Shown here: positions 46,045 through 58,502 of the stretch, one piece after another | Layout of the letters: each line of letters begins with the position of its first letter | How positions within the stretch are numbered: position 1 is the stretch's first letter | DNA from: Humulus lupulus | Taxonomy: Eukaryota > Streptophyta > Magnoliopsida > Rosales > Cannabaceae | Direction: 5' to 3' | Assembly (NCBI RefSeq): GCF_963169125.1 | Contig: NC_084794.1 | Span: 110,150,358-110,214,357 of the forward strand | Length of the DNA stretch: 64,000 nt | Program-made: the position numbers and the translations under genes | The notes under the pieces: generated by a model | What the model saw: the letters and a program-made list of their open reading frames with translations, nothing else | What the model was told of the DNA's origin: nothing | Databases searched by the model: none

Positions 46045-47149
46045 CAAACTACACGTGCACATCACACCGTCCACTAGATTCCTACCTCCCAATACCCACC
46101 ATAGAAAAACTGACATCCTAAACCAAGTAGTCGGACATGATAACCACCACGAAAAGGAGGCTCAAAACACTTCAAGTACAAGTGCTAGGTCTTAACACTG
46201 GCCTACAGATGAGCGCACACCTGATCTACCTATGATGACACAGAGAATAGGTCGTGAAACAATAATATGCACAAATCACAATCACTATAGAGCTCATCAA
46301 CATAACCAAATGTAGGTAAGTAAGAATAAAAAAAGAACATACTCTCCTTATTTTGAAAAGTTAGGTAGCATAACGATTGCATGTCGATAAAACCAAACAT
46401 TATAACCTGAATAAATAAGTATACAAAAATACAATTGACACTCAGCACCCTCAGAACAATCCAAAAAAACCTACATATTAAGTTTTCAATATGTCTAATG
46501 TTATTCAACTCATATAAAAACAAGTCCAATAATCAAGTTGAGTCCCTACCTCTTTAGGATTGTTAACCTTTGTCCAAAGAAATGCTTATAAGCCCCTAAC
46601 TCCTAGGTTCCAAGTAGCATAGTCCACTCCAAAAATCTCTTTGTCCTACAACTTTCAATTAATCAAACAATTATCGTCACAATAATGTATTGTTCAAACA
46701 AACTCCAATGGCATATAGCATGATACCATTTAATGATGGTAAAAAAGCTCACATTAATTGTGCATAGTGGCAGTTTGCGATGGCCGGTGGCCGTGCTTCG
46801 GCGATGGTGACAAAAATGGACTTCATATATATCAAAATGGTCATCTCTATGAGTACATCCCGAATGTACTACCCTTTAGTCCAAACAACCACCGATGTCA
46901 TTTAGGGTTGTTGTCATCATCAACCAGTGATTCTGAAGCTCTGGCATGTGTCGGAAATGGTGGTTGTTGGGTGTTTGATCTATGCACTTTCTGTGAGCTT
47001 GCCGAAGAGAGAAAGAGAGAAGGAAAGAAAAAGAGAGAGAATGAGACTGTCAGGGAGAGAGAAGAAGAAAAGGGAAGGTTAAATAAATTTTTTGAAAATT
47101 AATTTGTATTATTAAAATAATATAGGCATTTACATGTGCAGTCATATGA
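46045..47149. other. Unassigned interval
   Basis: No recognisable protein on either strand. A plus-strand open frame at 46758-47102 ends in an E/K/R-rich simple-sequence tail and is not believed. The GA-rich stretch at 47005-47075 is low complexity. Confidence 0.5.
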
Positions 47150-47640
47150 CCAAAAGGTTGGCCTTGGAATAGTTCTTAGATACCATAATTGTTTGGTTAG
47201 TTTCTCGGCAGATTGGCGTTTGCCTGAAGTAGCTGAGGGGATAGCTATCCTTCATGGTCTTAGACTATGCCGTACATTGTAATATATAAAGTGCAAGTGG
47301 AGTTGTGATTGAGGCCATCACAAAGAAGAGTATGCACATGTCTTATCTAGGATTAGTTGTTACAGATGTGGTCCTTATTTGTAATAGTGATATATATTTT
47401 CTTTTTTGTCCTAAAGTTGTTAATAGTGTGGCTCTCTCTCGATAAATTAGCTTTGTCAATAGATCATCATATTGTTTGGTGGATTGGATACCAATATTTT
47501 ACTGACAATTTTATTCAGATTGATGCACACTATCAATGATATTTCCTCGATATTATTTTTCTCCTCCTAAGTTTTTTCTCACTGGGTTTTGCTATTGAGG
47601 GGTTTTAACAAGGTCAAGTTTTCTTTCAAAAAAAAAAAAA
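47150..47640 (+). pseudogene. LINE 3' end: RNase H remnant and poly(A)
   Basis: The frame at about 47158 reads GLGIVLRYHNCLVSFSADWR, then LPEVAEGIAILHGLRLCRTL and a stop. After frame changes come NSVALS, LALSIDHHIVWW and DAHYQ (to 47537). This is the order seen in the C-terminal RNase H of plant L1-like LINEs (GxGxVxRDxxG; AEAxAxxxGLxLA; NxxAHxLAxxAL; W). A short 3' tail follows and ends in 13 A's at about 47628-47640, as expected for a LINE terminus. The 5' side is truncated. Confidence 0.65.
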
Positions 47641-48560
47641 TAAGAAGAAAATAAATCATTAATCGTGCAAGAGATCACCACATGGATGGATCCTATTGTA
47701 AGATGTTTGCATGAGAGAATTTTTTAGAGGAAAAGAAAGAAGTGAGAAAATTGACCCATAAAGCAACGTGTTATGCATTTCTTGAAGGAACGTTGTATCG
47801 ATATGTAAGCAAGCAAGGGGTTGATGCCCTTACAATATATGTAATAAACAATGTTTTATAAAATAAATACAAGAAATAATTATTTAATTACTATATGATA
47901 TATTTTTGTGTTAGTTTTTTTTTTAAAGAGTTTGGAACAACATTGCTTATTTTTTATTTTTTTAATCTTCTAGTTCAAAAAATCAACTTATGTTGCTAGC
48001 AACAATGATATAAATATATTTAAATTTTTTATTGATTTTAAGAATGGGTGATTGACAATTTAATCTAATTTAGAATATTCTTAATTGATTTTCTCATTTA
48101 TTATGAGTTTAGAAACTATATTACCATAAAGGGTTTTAGCATAAATAACCCCTGATTTTTATTCTGTTAAGTAATTCAATCCTTAAGAAAAAAATTGGCA
48201 TTCAAATTCATAAATTCTATAAGAAATAGTAATTAAACTCTAATTGTGTTTTTTTCCCACAAAATTCATAGCTTTAGAAATAGTAAATATATTTGGAGGT
48301 GTACAATATTTAGAAAAATGCAAAAATTATCTATAAAAAATTTATAATTTTGATAAAATTTTAACTAAAATGACTTATCCACAGTTTTTTAAACTCAATA
48401 ACTTGAATGCCAAAAAAAAATAAAAAATTAAGGGCTGAATTACCAAAGAGCGAAAAACTCAAAGGGCATTTATGCTATGTAATGCTGATATTTTATGCAT
48501 GTATAGATGAATTTAAAATTTTAATAATTTATATAAGAGAATATTAGGATTTGTTAAAAT
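47641..48560. other. Very AT-rich interval, nothing recognised
   Basis: Long A/T runs, no open frame of note, no LTR ends found. Confidence 0.5.
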
Positions 48561-49437
48561 TCAAAGCTCAAGTGGTATTACACAGGTTAGGTGTAAAACC
48601 CTAATTGTTTAACATAATGAAGATGTGATATTTGAATTTTTGTTGTAGGCATTTAAAATTGTATTTTTGGGGCCAAAGTGATACATTGAGGTATCTAAGG
48701 ATGCCCAAAAAATTTGGGAGCATTTGGAGGTGTTGCATCACCTCCTTGTAGGCAATGCATTATCTAAAGTTTGATATTCTCTATGAGATGTTGCAGACGA
48801 TGCAGCGCCTGTAAGTAGGCAACACATCACCTGACAGGCGATGTGTCGCACATAGTCAGGTGATGCATCGCCTAACCTCTTCATACAAACACGTATTTTA
48901 AGCTCCAAATGATGTGTTCAAAAGCTCTAATTCTATTTTTTAGACTTAATGACAATTCATACACTATAAAAGAGGTCTTTTAGAGTTTTGATAGATATGA
49001 TCACTCTTTCAAATCTCTCTCTAACGTCTTTCTCTCTCTAGCTTCCAAGATCATAAGTTTTCTTCAGAAAATTCATAAAGAAAGTGCTTGTCTTTGTGAA
49101 TTTTAAGGCTTGTTTAATCCCAATTCCTTTTTGTAGTAGAGAAAGCCTCAAGCATTAATTAAGGTCTAGGAAATAAATAATTTGGACAATGATACATCTC
49201 ATATATATGTCTTGGTTTTGATTTTCTCCACCAAAGGATTCAAGTCGTGTTCTACCTAGGGTTTGAAGTTTGCATGAAGAACATGGAATTTTTTTTACAA
49301 TTAGGGTTTGCATTTCTCTATCCTAATCTTTCATTGGACTCTATCAAGCATAATTGTGTGTAGATTCTTATTATTATGGTGGTGTAATGTCACTCTCCTC
49401 CAACAATCAAATTCTTTATTATCTGATTTATATCATT
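48561..49437 (+). mobile_element. Putative copia LTR and leader
   Basis: Lies directly upstream of the copia gag. It carries dyad motifs (AGGTGTTGCATCACCT at 48728, AGGTGATGCATCGCCT at 48858), a TATA box (CACTATAAAAGAGG near 48961) with CT-rich sequence 50-80 bp downstream, as in LTR promoters. No clear TG start, CA end or primer site, and no second copy to the right, so its limits are uncertain. Confidence 0.45.
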
Positions 49438-50318
49438 ATGGAAGAATCATCTTCAATTTGGGCTTTGAAATTTATGACACAAGACTTTGTTAGATTGGAT
49501 AGATTTGATGGAACTAATTTTGTGTGCTGGCAAGACCAAATCAGGTTTCTACTTAATACTCTCAAGGTATATTGCATTTTGAACAAAAATTTAAATGCCA
49601 TAAATCTCACTAAGGAGGATGACCTCAAGAAGTCATCAAAGAAAGAAAGAAGTGTGAAGAAGATGAGCTAATTTGTAGGGGTGACATCATCAATGCCCTC
49701 TCGGGCGAGTTGTATGATCTCTATACTAACACCAAGATCGCCAAGGAGATTTGGGAGGCATTGGAAAACAAATACAAAGCAGAAGAATAAGGTACACATA
49801 AATTTCTTATTACGCAATACATGGAATTTAAGTTTTATGATGTGAAACCCTCCCCCAAACTCATGAATTGCAAATTATTGTCAATAAACTTTCTCCCTAA
49901 AGATTTTATTGCCGAAACAATTCCTTGTTGGTTCCATTATAGCCAAGTTGCCTCCATCTTGGAGGAGGTATAGAAAGAAAATCCTTCATAAGAATGGAAG
50001 ATTTTCTTGGAGGAGATTCTCAAACATTTGAAAATTGAGGAGGAGTGTCGTTCTAGACATAAGAATGTGGAAGATTCTAATGGAGAGACTTCTAAAGCCA
50101 ATGTGGTGGCTAAACCTCCCAACAACAACAACAAAGAAAAATGAGTTAACATGCCTAAAGGCATGGGTAACAAACTCTTGGGACCTAAGAAGAATGAAAG
50201 TGAATTCAAGAGTTCCAAAGGACCTTGCTTTGTTTGTGGCAAGAATGACCATTTTACAAAGAATTGTAGGTTCAAAAGGAGCCATAATAATGAGCCAAAG
50301 GTGAATTTAACTGAATAA
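49438..50318 (+). pseudogene. gag: Ty1/copia gag remnant
   Basis: ATG at 49438 (MEESSSIWALKFMTQDFVRL) with the copia gag opening LDRFDGTNFVCWQDQIRFLL. Then DLYxxxTxAKEIWEALENKY (UBN2-type gag core) in shifted frames with stops near 49670 and 49787, and a zinc knuckle CFVCGKNDHFTKNC at 50226-50267, intact. A stop at 50318 follows. Gag packages the RNA. Here the frames are broken at least three times. Confidence 0.85.
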
Positions 50319-50324
50319 GACTTA

Positions 50325-51545
50325 GTGGCTACACTAAGTGAGATTAATTTCATTCATGGGAAGGTAAAAGGTTTGTTGTATGGTACTTGTGTCACCATCC
50401 ATGTTACTTATGATAGATCTTTATTCAAAACCTTTAAGACTTCAAAGGATGAGCATGAAATCCAAATGGGCAATGAGAAAAGGTCCAAGGTTGAAGGCAA
50501 GGAAACAATTGATCCTTTCGTCACTTCCAACAAGAAGGTTCTACTCACTAATGTATTGTATAAACTTAATATGAGTAGAAACCTTGTAAATGAAAATTTT
50601 CTTGACAAATCGAGAATCCAGGTGGTGATTGAATTCAGCAAGCTTATTTTTCCTAAAGAAAATGTTTTTGTGGGGAAGGGATATTCTTGTGATGGGATGT
50701 TTAAATTTTGTACCTCAATTGATGATGTGAACAATAAAGCCTCTAGCTCTTCTTGTTATATGCTTGAATAAAATTCTATTACTTTATGGCACGTTAGACT
50801 TCAACATATAGGCTATAGTACACTTAAAAGAAAAATTAAATGTGGATTGACTAGTTGTGATAATGTTGAACATGATAAATTTTTGCTCTCCGTAAAATCT
50901 AAAATGGTTAAGAAACATTTTCCTAGTGTTGATAGAAATTAGTTCTAACTTGTTAGATTTTATACATAGTGATTTATGTGAACTAAATAGTATGTTGACT
51001 AGAGGAGGAAGTAGATATTTTATTGTTTTCATAGATGATAGCTCTAGGTTCACATATGTTTATGTGTTAAAGAATAATGATGAAGCATTTAATATGTTTA
51101 AAACATATAAAGGGAAATTTGAAAATCAATTGAAAAGGAAAATAAAAGAACTTATAAGTGATAGGGGTGGTGAATATTTTTCAAATGATTTCAATTTATT
51201 TTGTGAAGAGCGTGGAATAAGACATGACTGTATCTTCCCATATAATCCACAACAAAATGGTATAGCAGAGAGGAAAAATAGAACATTTCTTGAAATATTC
51301 AATGCTCTGCTATTATATTCAAAATTAAGTTTTAATCTGTGGTGTGAAGCATAATTACCTGCATGTCATATCTTGAATCATATCCTATAAAGAAAAAACA
51401 ATATTTATCCATATGAGTTATGGAAAGGAAAGAAACCAAACATTGGATATCTTAAAGTGTGGGGGTGTCTTGTTTATTGCAAAAGCACGGATCCTAAAAA
51501 GACCAAGTTGAGTCCAAGGGCAATAACATGTGCATTTTTAGATTG
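50325..51545 (+). pseudogene. pol: Ty1/copia protease region and integrase remnant
   Basis: Continues from gag. 50325-50771 covers the protease-to-GAG-pre-integrase stretch (VLLTNVLYKLNMSRNLVNEN; GYSCDGMFKF). LWHVRLQHIGYSTLKRKIK follows at about 50787. The integrase core at 50926-51354 has DFIHSDLCEL, FIVFIDDSSRFTYVYVL, ISDRGGEYFS and QQNGIAERKNRT, so the D, D, E catalytic set is recognisable. The C-terminal part (51355-51540) reads ELWKGKKPNIGYLKVWGC. Stops at about 50768, 50940 and 51352 break it. Confidence 0.88.
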
Positions 51546-51799
51546 TAAGACATGGAGTCTAATGTGATGATTGAAACAAGAGAGGTCGAGTTCTTTGAGA
51601 ACATGTTATGTGATAACAATAAATCAAAAGAACCTATTCGAATTGGAGAACCTCAAGAGGGGACTCTTAAAATGGTTAATGAGAATCATTTATTTTCTAA
51701 AAGAATCCAAAGGCTTAAAGACTTGGGATCATGTGAAAAGTGCTCTCAAATGGAGACACTATATCTAGCAGAAGGAAATAATTAAGAAGATACTTGGAA

Positions 51800-53311
51800 A
51801 TTTTCAATAGTATTTCAAATAGGAGATGATCCCAAAACTTTAAAAGAAGCTATGTCTTCAAGAGACTCCACTTTTTGGAAGGAGGCAATAAATGATGAAA
51901 TGAATTTAACTATGTTTAACCACACTTGAGAATTGGTTGACCTTTCAAAAGGGTCTAAACCCATTGGGTGCAAATTGATATTTAGAAGAAAAAATCATAC
52001 TGATGGCACCATACAAACCTTTGAGGCTAGAATAGTAGCCAAAGGATTAAAACAAAAAGAGGGAATATATTACTTTGACACATATCCATCAGCAGCAAGG
52101 ACAACTTCTATTAGATTATTATTTTCCTTACCATCTATATATAACCTTTATGTTCACCAAATGGATGTTAAAATGACTTTCCTATATGGATATCTCGAAG
52201 AGGAGGTCCATATGGAACAATTGAAGGGTTATCTTCTTCAAGGAAATGAACAGAAAGTGTGTAGACTTGGCAAATCATTGAATATTTTACAACAATCTCC
52301 AAAACAATGGCATGAGAAATTTGATAAAGTTATTGTTTCAGATGGGTTTAGACACAACAATGTAGACAAGTGCTTGTATGTTGATTTTCAGTAATGACAT
52401 GATAGGGATAATAGAAACAAAGAGGTATCTATCTTTTAATTTTAAGATAAAAGACCATGAAGAGGTCGATACCATTATAGGTATCAAATTTAGAAGAAAT
52501 AGTTGGGTTTTTGTTTTAAGTTAAGCCCATTATATCGAGAAAATGCTTGACAAATTTAGTCTTCTCAAAATCAAAGAGGCAAATGCACCATTCGATTCAA
52601 ACATGAAGCTTGAAAAGAATGAAGGAAGAGAAGTGAATCAATTGGAATATGCAAGTGCAATAGGAGTCTAATGTACGCCAGTCATTGTACTAGAGCAGAC
52701 ATTGCATATGCGGTTAGTAAACTTAGTAGGTTTACTAGAAACCCAAGTATCAAGCACTAGAAGGCTATTGAGAGGATTCTAGGATATGTTAAGTATACCA
52801 AAGAACATAGCCTTCACAGTTCAAATTTTCCTAAGATACCTGATATTTTGATGCAAGATGGATATCAAGTGTAGAAGACAATCTCTTTACTACATGTTGG
52901 GTGTTTACTCTTGGAGGATGTGCCATTTCTTGGGGTTCCAAGAAACAAACTTGTATATCACACTCTACCATGGAAGCTGAGTTTATAGCTTTAGCGGTAA
53001 CTGTAAAAGAGATCGAGTGGCTTAGGGATCTCATCATCGATAATCCCTTCATTGTGAATATAGTATCGAAGATCTCAATACATTGTGATAGTCAAGCTAC
53101 TCTTCCTAGAGTATGTAATAGTGCATATAACGAGAAGTCTAGACACATAAGTATAAGAAATGAGTATGTGAGAAAATTAATTCAAGCTGAAATCATATTT
53201 ATCTCATATGTTAAGACTAGTGAGAACTTAGCAGGTCCATTTACAAAATCTCTTGTGAAAAGGTTAGTAAGTTTTACATCTAGATGGATGGGATTAAAAC
53301 ACCTAGAATAA
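51800..53311 (+). pseudogene. pol: Ty1/copia reverse transcriptase and RNase H remnant
   Basis: The RT N-terminal part reads WKEAINDEM (about 51879), then from 51933 CKLIFRRKNHTDGTIQTFEA and VHQMDVKMTFLYGYLEEEVH, up to CLYVDF at 52373-52390. Here the YVDD catalytic box is lost: after YVD the sequence runs into a stop. Degenerate connection motifs follow (SLMYASHCTRADIAYAVSKL near 52665). RNase H is at 52901-53311 ([27 protein letters not shown]). The copy is inactive. No 3' LTR is recognised before 53600. Confidence 0.88.
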
Positions 53312-53640
53312 AATATTCACCAATGATGGCAACCCAACTTCAACCTTGTTAACATCAAGGGAAAGAGTTCAATGAGTAAGAACAAGTCATTGATAAGTGG
53401 ATAGTCTCAACACTAAAATAATTGTGAGTTCCATCCAAGATGTTTAGTTTACTTAAGTGCAACAAGCATCTCTAAAGGTAACAAATATGTTGTAATAAAT
53501 TCACCTATGTGAACTTTGAGGTGGTGTCGATTCTCATGGGAGGTTGAGTTTCTTCCCGAAAAGTTCGTGAAAGGATGAGCACATGGGTATATTGGTGTTG
53601 GTATTAATTTGAATAAAATCAAGGACGCAACTGAAGTTGG
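53312..53640 (+). other. 3' remainder of the plus-strand copia element
   Basis: Non-coding sequence after RNase H. It resembles the untranslated stretch between pol and 3' LTR of copia elements, ending where minus-strand copia LTR material begins. Confidence 0.4.
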
Positions 53641-54580
53641 TGGTGGTTTTTAAAAATTATTAATACCGAGCCAAGATAAATACATATATATATACATTAA
53701 ATCTACACACAAATAGGAAGAAGTATACATCTTGTAGCCTATCAAGATTCCTTGAGTCTTTTGTATAATCAAACGATCTTCCTATCTATCGAAGACTCCA
53801 ACCACAATCTTCCAAGTCGTTCCTCAAACACACAAGGATGTGTGAGGGAACGTAAGATTCAATGGTTTGATTATTTAGGCACTCTAGATGTTGAGATCTA
53901 GAGAGTTTGGAGAAGAGAAAAGGCTATAGAAAGTTATATAAATTTTTCGGCTTAGAAAATTTTCTATCGATCGATCTGACTATTACGTCTTATTCAACAA
54001 CTTATTAAAAAGAATCGTATCTTTTAATCATATAAAAATAATAAAACAATTTTGTTTTCTTTTAATTTAATGAATTCTAACAGATCTGTTTTATCTTTAT
54101 TTTAATCAATTTAAATTAATAATTAAATATAGAAATAATATTTGAAATTCAAAATTCAAATCACAGGATACAAGACACTATAAGTGGCGCCACTTATGTG
54201 TGTCCCTAAATTTTTTCATTTGGTTGTTTAATTAATTTTAAGACAATATATTTATTCCCAAAAAATAAATATCACTTAATTCAAAATTAACCTTATCTTA
54301 AATTATCAGTTTGAATAATTATCTTATACTAAGATCAAAATTAACTCTCTTTATATTAACCCAAACACTAATTAATATTGATTTCAACTAATATAAAATT
54401 ATTTAAATAAAAACTAATTAGTCAAAATAATTAATCAATTACACATGATTATCACTTAGCCCATGGAAATTAATTCCTTTGTAATTTAGTCATTTTCTCC
54501 ATTAATCTTAGATGTGACATCTTTACCCTTGACAGTGTAGGACAGAGGCAACTTGGGGACCATGTACCTATTGGCATTAA
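53641..54580 (-). mobile_element. Copia LTR fragment
   Basis: Shares with 54640-55640 the strings TTGTAGCCTATCAAG, CCTCAAACACACAAGGA, TGACATCTTTACCCTTGACAGTGTAGGACAGAGG and ends where the second copy continues (GACCATG-ACCTAT). It is an older copy next to, or split by, the following LTR. Confidence 0.55.
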
Positions 54581-54599
54581 ATGATCAAATCAAAGGTAT

Positions 54600-57500
54600 G
54601 CAAGGGAATATATGGACTCGTCTTAATAAATATTAATACCATCCAGTATCATATACATATATAAATATTAAATCACATACAAGTAGATCACGAATTACCA
54701 CTTGTAGCCTATCAAGTGTCTTTGAGTCTTTTTGTATAAATCAACGATCTTCATATCCAGTGTTCTGAGATCTCACACCCTGATCTTCCAGACCAATCCT
54801 CAAACACACAAGGACGTGTGTGGGCATGTAGGATTCAAAAGGTTGATTTATGTGACTCCCTAGCTGTATTCAACACATGAGATCTAGAGAGTTTTGACAG
54901 AGAGAAGGTTTAGAATAGTTTTCAGGTTTAGAGAAAACTATCGCTTTTTAGAGAGAGAGTCTGATTGACCATCATTATCTGAATATCACATATATCAGAT
55001 TTATAAAGATATTTAATCTAATTAAATAATCCTTATTTAATTAAAATATAATTCAAATTAAAACTGATTAGATATTTTCATTTAATTATCTATTTAAATC
55101 ATATTTAAAAGGAATAATTAAATAACTGATTAAACAAATTTATTTGAAATTCAAAATTCAAATTTCAGGGATAGAAACCTTTGATGCTAGGCATCACACA
55201 CTGTACTATACATTGTGTGTCACCCAGCCCTATTAGGGTTGCCCTAAGTTTCTTATTTGTTTATTTAATCAATTTTTAAGACAATATATTTATTCCAACA
55301 CAAATATCAATTAATTCAAAATTAACTTTTTCTTAAAATATTAGTTTTAAATTAAATACATAAATATCATATTATAAATAAGATATTTATTATTTTCTCT
55401 CTTTATATTAATCCAAAAAAGATTAATATTAATTTTAATCTATAGTTTTTTCAAAATAAAAACTATATAGTTAAATAATTAATTCACAATTAATTAAATA
55501 CCCACAATTATCAAATAATTATTTCCTTGCCCTGAAAATTAATTCATTTGCAATTTAGTCATTTCTCTTAATAAATCTTTCTTTTGACATCCTTACCCTT
55601 GACAGTGTAGGACAGAGGTGATCTGGAGACCATGGACCTATAATGCGAAGCTCCAATAATCCATATTATTAATTAAACTCTTTAATCTAATAATCTTATT
55701 TATTAATTCCATGATTACTCCACTATGAATATGGAATTGCACTCTAAGTATTTATAGAATTACATTTACAGAGTTTTCTCTAGTAGTCCATTGATATAAT
55801 CAATAATGTAGTTCTGTCCTCCATTTTTTGGTTCGTTAATTAGAGCTGGTCAAAATTACCGTTTTACCCTTCTAATTACCTCTTGATCCTTAAGTATCTA
55901 TAATCTAATTATAGATTTGAGCTCAATAACTATTCAGTTTCATAATCAACCCTTAAGGGAACCAATATTCGATCCGTTAGGAAAGCATGGATTCCAATAT
56001 TGTAATTCATGTTCTCAACCATCTATAGTATTGAATCTCCAAAACAAAAGTCATTAGCCTCATTATTCTAAGAGACCTTAACGAGTGAATTAAAAGATTC
56101 AATAAACATAAACAGGAGTTCATGAATACTCAGAATTTAGACTGATCTACAAATGATCATCTATTATGACAATGTAACGACCCAACTATTCTAGACCTTA
56201 GACCATTAAAAACTACTATATACAGACACTAATCTTAAGAAAGCATCATATGAAATAACCATAACTTTATTATAAATTGTAAAGCAAAGGTAAACATACG
56301 TAAAATTCATTTAGGATATGGGATTCCATTGTTTTGAAAATGTTAAAATAAACATAACTTTAAATCTTAAAATTTGTTACAAAACAAAGTGCAGAAAATA
56401 CATATAAAGCATAGTTGAAATGACTAGAAAACAACTTCATCCTCGAATCGTTCACGCAGTCCACCGATTCCATTCTCCCTCAATACACATTCCCAAGCCA
56501 CCAAGAACCTTCCCGCCGCCATAACTATTTTCCTGCACATATAAAACATAACGGAATGAGCCTAATGCCCATCAAGGAAAATCTACTACAAGCATGAAAC
56601 ATAACCATACACATAAAATATGAACATATATCATATACTATAACACATATATCATAATTCTAACCCATGTACATGGTGACTATTGGGGTTTGCTAACTAA
56701 GCAACTATAAGTCTCAAAATACAATGAGGTTTGCTAGTTAAGCAACTATAAGCCCCAAAAACATAAAAGTGTTGGGGTTTGCTATATAACAACTATAAGC
56801 CCTAAAACATACATATATCATAAAATCATACTATAACACTTTTATATAAACATAGCACACATCACATAAGAACTATCCTATTTTCCTTACCAAAATACCG
56901 GGATGATGAGAACAAGGTCGGGATTTTGGAACACTCCTAAAAACCATTAATAGAGAGGTGAGTTTTCTAAAAGAAAAGAGATGAAGAGAATGAACTAAAC
57001 CATCGAGAAGATACTTACCAACAAAAACCTCAAGTTCAAAGAACTTAGATGCCTTACCAAGAATAAAGAATACTGAGTTAGGATTTGAGTAGAGAAAAAC
57101 TATAAGAACTAATGAAACAATACAGAAAGGAACAAAGAATAGGAATACCTTTAAAATTTGCTATACCCGAACTACACCTCGAAATTGAAATACACACTAT
57201 GAACCTTACTTCCCAAGTGTTTAATAAGCTTATAACCTCAACCCACGTGTTTAACACTCTAAAGTAAACCTAGCATCTTGTAGGCTCTGAACTCAGCTTG
57301 ATGAATGAAGAAATGGATGGGTACTAGGTCCTATTTATAGAGTTCAAGAATGAAAAGATCTTCATTTAGCTTGAATAAAATAATGGCTTCTTAATTGAAA
57401 AATATTTGAATAATCGTTCAGCAAAGGCTGAAGACTCGGTCAAAAAGATTCTGGACTTATCAAGAAGTTAAGGATTAAAATGAGCTCGGTTTCAAAATTA

Positions 57501-58502
57501 TTCAAAAAGCATTCACTGTAGCCGATATATCGCCCATGCTAGGCGATATATCGCCTGGACTGATATTCCCGAGGCTCGTCGAATTTGTCGTGCGAAATCA
57601 CGTGTTTTCCGTATCCCCGTATGGCGATATATCTCCCCCTAGAGCTGCGATATATCGGCATACGCTGAAATATTATACACGTAATTACACTTTTTTAGCC
57701 TAATTTGAATTGAGTAAACAACCTTGAATAAGTCCTTTAACGATTTCAAAGCTGCTGGCAGACTCTAGGATTTTCAAATATCATTCTTAATAAACTATTC
57801 CTCAAAAATATTTAATTTCTCATTAAACATACTTATGAAAAGTGTTATTATCTTATTGGGTCTATAATAAATATCATCTCCATAATCAGTCATATTAATC
57901 AAATCTTAAGTTATAATTAATATTCTTAAACTATAGGTTAAACTTATAAAATCTACAAGTGTTGCTACGAGTGTCCAACTAAGTCCCAGCTTGAACCAAA
58001 ATCCACAGTAATAACCATACTATAACTACTACTAGCTATTACTATTACTACTACTATCTAACTAGCTAAGTAAAGTTCTTGGACTCTACAGACAAGAATT
58101 AAATCTTTACGTCAAACAAGAAGTTTATAAAGATAATTAATTATCATCAGTCTTGTCATATATAATCTATATTATATACAACACCTTTACTAAAATGTCT
58201 ATCCACATCAGTAGTCCGAATCTAGATTACTTGCATCTCGTATGCTTAGCAAACCGTACTAGTAACCATTCATTAAAGATTCATTACTTTAATATGTTAC
58301 TAACTATTTTATTCTTTATATATGATATTAATTATCTCGTACTAATACATGATCACATTCTCATGAATGAGTAGGGAATTTTCTTGATATTATTATATAA
58401 TTAATTCAAACAATAATTATAACATTCAAATATAATAAAATTGTACTTTTATTTAAAACCAATAAAATGTCTTTACATGCTTTTAGGGAATTAATCCTAA
58501 CA
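54600..58502 (-). mobile_element. 3' LTR of a minus-strand copia element, split by a solo LTR
   Basis: On the minus strand the LTR starts TGTTAGGATTAATTCCC at 58502, directly after a purine tract (GGAAAGTGGGAGAT, complement of 58503-58516). It continues through 58091, is interrupted by the solo family-A LTR (56173-58090), and resumes at 56172 leftwards to about 54600. The left end (TG) is not certain. Landmarks: GAATTGCACTC near 55733, CCTTGACAGTGTAGGACAGAGG near 55595, minus-strand polypyrimidine leader near 54900. Confidence 0.7.
56173..58090 (-). mobile_element. Solo LTR, gypsy family A, with target duplication GACAA
   Basis: TGTAACGACCC at 56173 to GGACTCTACA at 58090 (1,918 bp). GACAA on both sides (56168-56172 and 58091-58095). 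Four GATATATC-type dyads at 57521-57658, ACT/CTA-type run near 58025-58055, GGATTCCATTG block near 56325. It sits inside the copia LTR and is therefore younger than it. Confidence 0.93.

Noticed and set aside
46758..47102. 114-aa plus-strand ORF
   Set aside because: Ends in an E/K/R simple-sequence tail, matches nothing I know, and has no gene-like context.
18250..47640. The two LINE pieces (18250-18538 and 47150-47640) as halves of one split LINE
   Set aside because: They cover successive parts of the RNase H region, but are 29 kb apart with unrelated flanks; two separate fragments are more likely.
49937..50353. Minus-strand ORFs across the copia gag
   Set aside because: The plus strand carries the gag zinc knuckle and core; the minus frames are shadows.
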